Assembly (NCBI GenBank): GCA_046262355.1 | Contig: JBHEMX010000092.1 | Location: 1 to 64,000 of the forward strand | Origin: DATADD01 sp046262355 | GTDB taxonomy: Bacteria; Actinomycetota; CADDZG01; WHSQ01 | DNA: 64,000 nt | Reading direction: 5' to 3' | The notes under the pieces: model-generated | What the model was told of the DNA's origin: nothing | The model's input: only the letters and a program-made list of their open reading frames with translations | Databases searched by the model: none | Shown: in pieces, positions 63,723 to 64,000 of the stretch | Numbering within the stretch: position 1 is the stretch's first letter | Layout of the letters: every line of letters begins with the position of its first letter | Position numbers and translations under genes: made by a program

Positions 63723-64000
63723 AGAGCGTAGGTCCTGAGCTTGTCCTCAGCGACCTCGACCCCGAGTCCGGGGCCCTCGGGGACGAGCACGCTCCCGTCC
63801 TTCAGGACGAACGGATCGCGCACGATGTCGTCGGTGTAGTAGTTCCCCGCGATGCCGCGCGACGCGTGCTCCGGAGCCGAGACCGGACAGACGCTCGGCA
63901 ACGACGCTATCGGTGTCGCCGCCCCCAGGTGAAGGTTGGCGGCGTTGCCGATGCCCATCTCGATCGACCCACCGATGTCGCACATGAAACCGAGTGCCGC
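63719..64000 (-). CDS. Enolase-superfamily (MR/MLE-type) enzyme, C-terminal part
   Basis: Only the C-terminal 93 residues are inside the window; the gene continues beyond base 64000. The segment DIGGSIEMGIGNAANLHLGAATP and the following GNYYTDDIVRDPFVLKDGSVLVPEGPGLGVEV are typical of mandelate racemase/muconate lactonizing enzymes, including cycloisomerases, dehydratases and amino-acid racemases. Its stop overlaps the opine dehydrogenase start (GTGA). The metal ligands and specific subgroup are out of view. Confidence 0.75.
   Translation of the reverse strand, partial: AALGFMCDIGGSIEMGIGNAANLHLGAATPIASLPSVCPVSAPEHASRGIAGNYYTDDIVRDPFVLKDGSVLVPEGPGLGVEVAEDKLRTYAL

Overview
The window is GC-rich, densely packed DNA from a high-GC Gram-positive bacterium, most likely an uncultured member of the Actinomycetota. 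Supporting signs are the order of the ribosomal superoperon, an acidic N-terminal extension on NusG, Ala/Glu/Arg-rich C-terminal tails on L22, S3 and L17, Zn-type S14, frequent GTG and TTG starts, and an F420/FMN-type LLM oxidoreductase. The class cannot be fixed from the sequence alone. No tRNA, rRNA, CRISPR array or intact insertion sequence was seen.

Region 1 (1-12813) is a mixed accessory region. It holds a cupredoxin lipoprotein, a class III nucleotidyl cyclase with an unusual N-terminus, a full-length EamA exporter, two small putative zinc proteins, a membrane protein, a nucleoside hydrolase, a translationally coupled ribokinase and ferritin-like diiron protein, an S9 peptidase, a GNAT acetyltransferase, a secreted Ig-like repeat protein and a haem-binding protein gene broken by a single-base frameshift.

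Region 2 (13205-47844) is the transcription/translation core: secE-nusG-rplKA, rplJL behind an L10 leader with an attenuator, rpoBC behind two strong promoters, then rpsL-rpsG-fusA-tuf, the complete S10/spc/alpha clusters with secY, adk, map, infA and rpmJ, then rplQ-truA-rplM-rpsI. Gene content is normal, but the junctions are not. A 164-bp structured element with a 9-bp target-site duplication sits exactly at the rplC/rplD stop-start overlap. A 51-bp repeat lies between rplL and rpoB. Short perfect tandem duplications mark several gene ends. The L17 tail appears frameshifted, truA seems to start at CTG, and a 17-bp palindrome covers the -35 box of the rplM promoter.

Region 3 (47864-64000) starts with a thioredoxin-reductase-like ferredoxin-NADP reductase and continues into a catabolic gene island that I cannot match to a named pathway. 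A GntR/FCD regulator precedes a pair of half-size TauE/SafE exporters and a divergent operon. That operon encodes a NitT/TauT-type ABC importer, gamma-glutamyltransferase, a homoserine-dehydrogenase-like enzyme, a two-subunit sulfopyruvate-decarboxylase-like TPP enzyme, an M24 hydrolase and an ornithine-cyclodeaminase-family enzyme. A second operon converges on it and encodes an enolase-superfamily enzyme (cut by the window end), an opine dehydrogenase, a DpaA-like dehydrogenase, a half-size DMT transporter, an LLM oxidoreductase and a degenerate M20 protein. Genes in both operons are joined by 1-14 nt overlaps or very short gaps. A TGTATAC/ATTGTAT...ATACAAT motif recurs at both promoters next to the regulator, and one hairpin contains the stop codons of both convergent operons. 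The most economical reading is a regulated uptake and breakdown system for an amino-acid derivative, possibly an opine or a sulfonated or gamma-glutamylated amine. The substrate is inference only.
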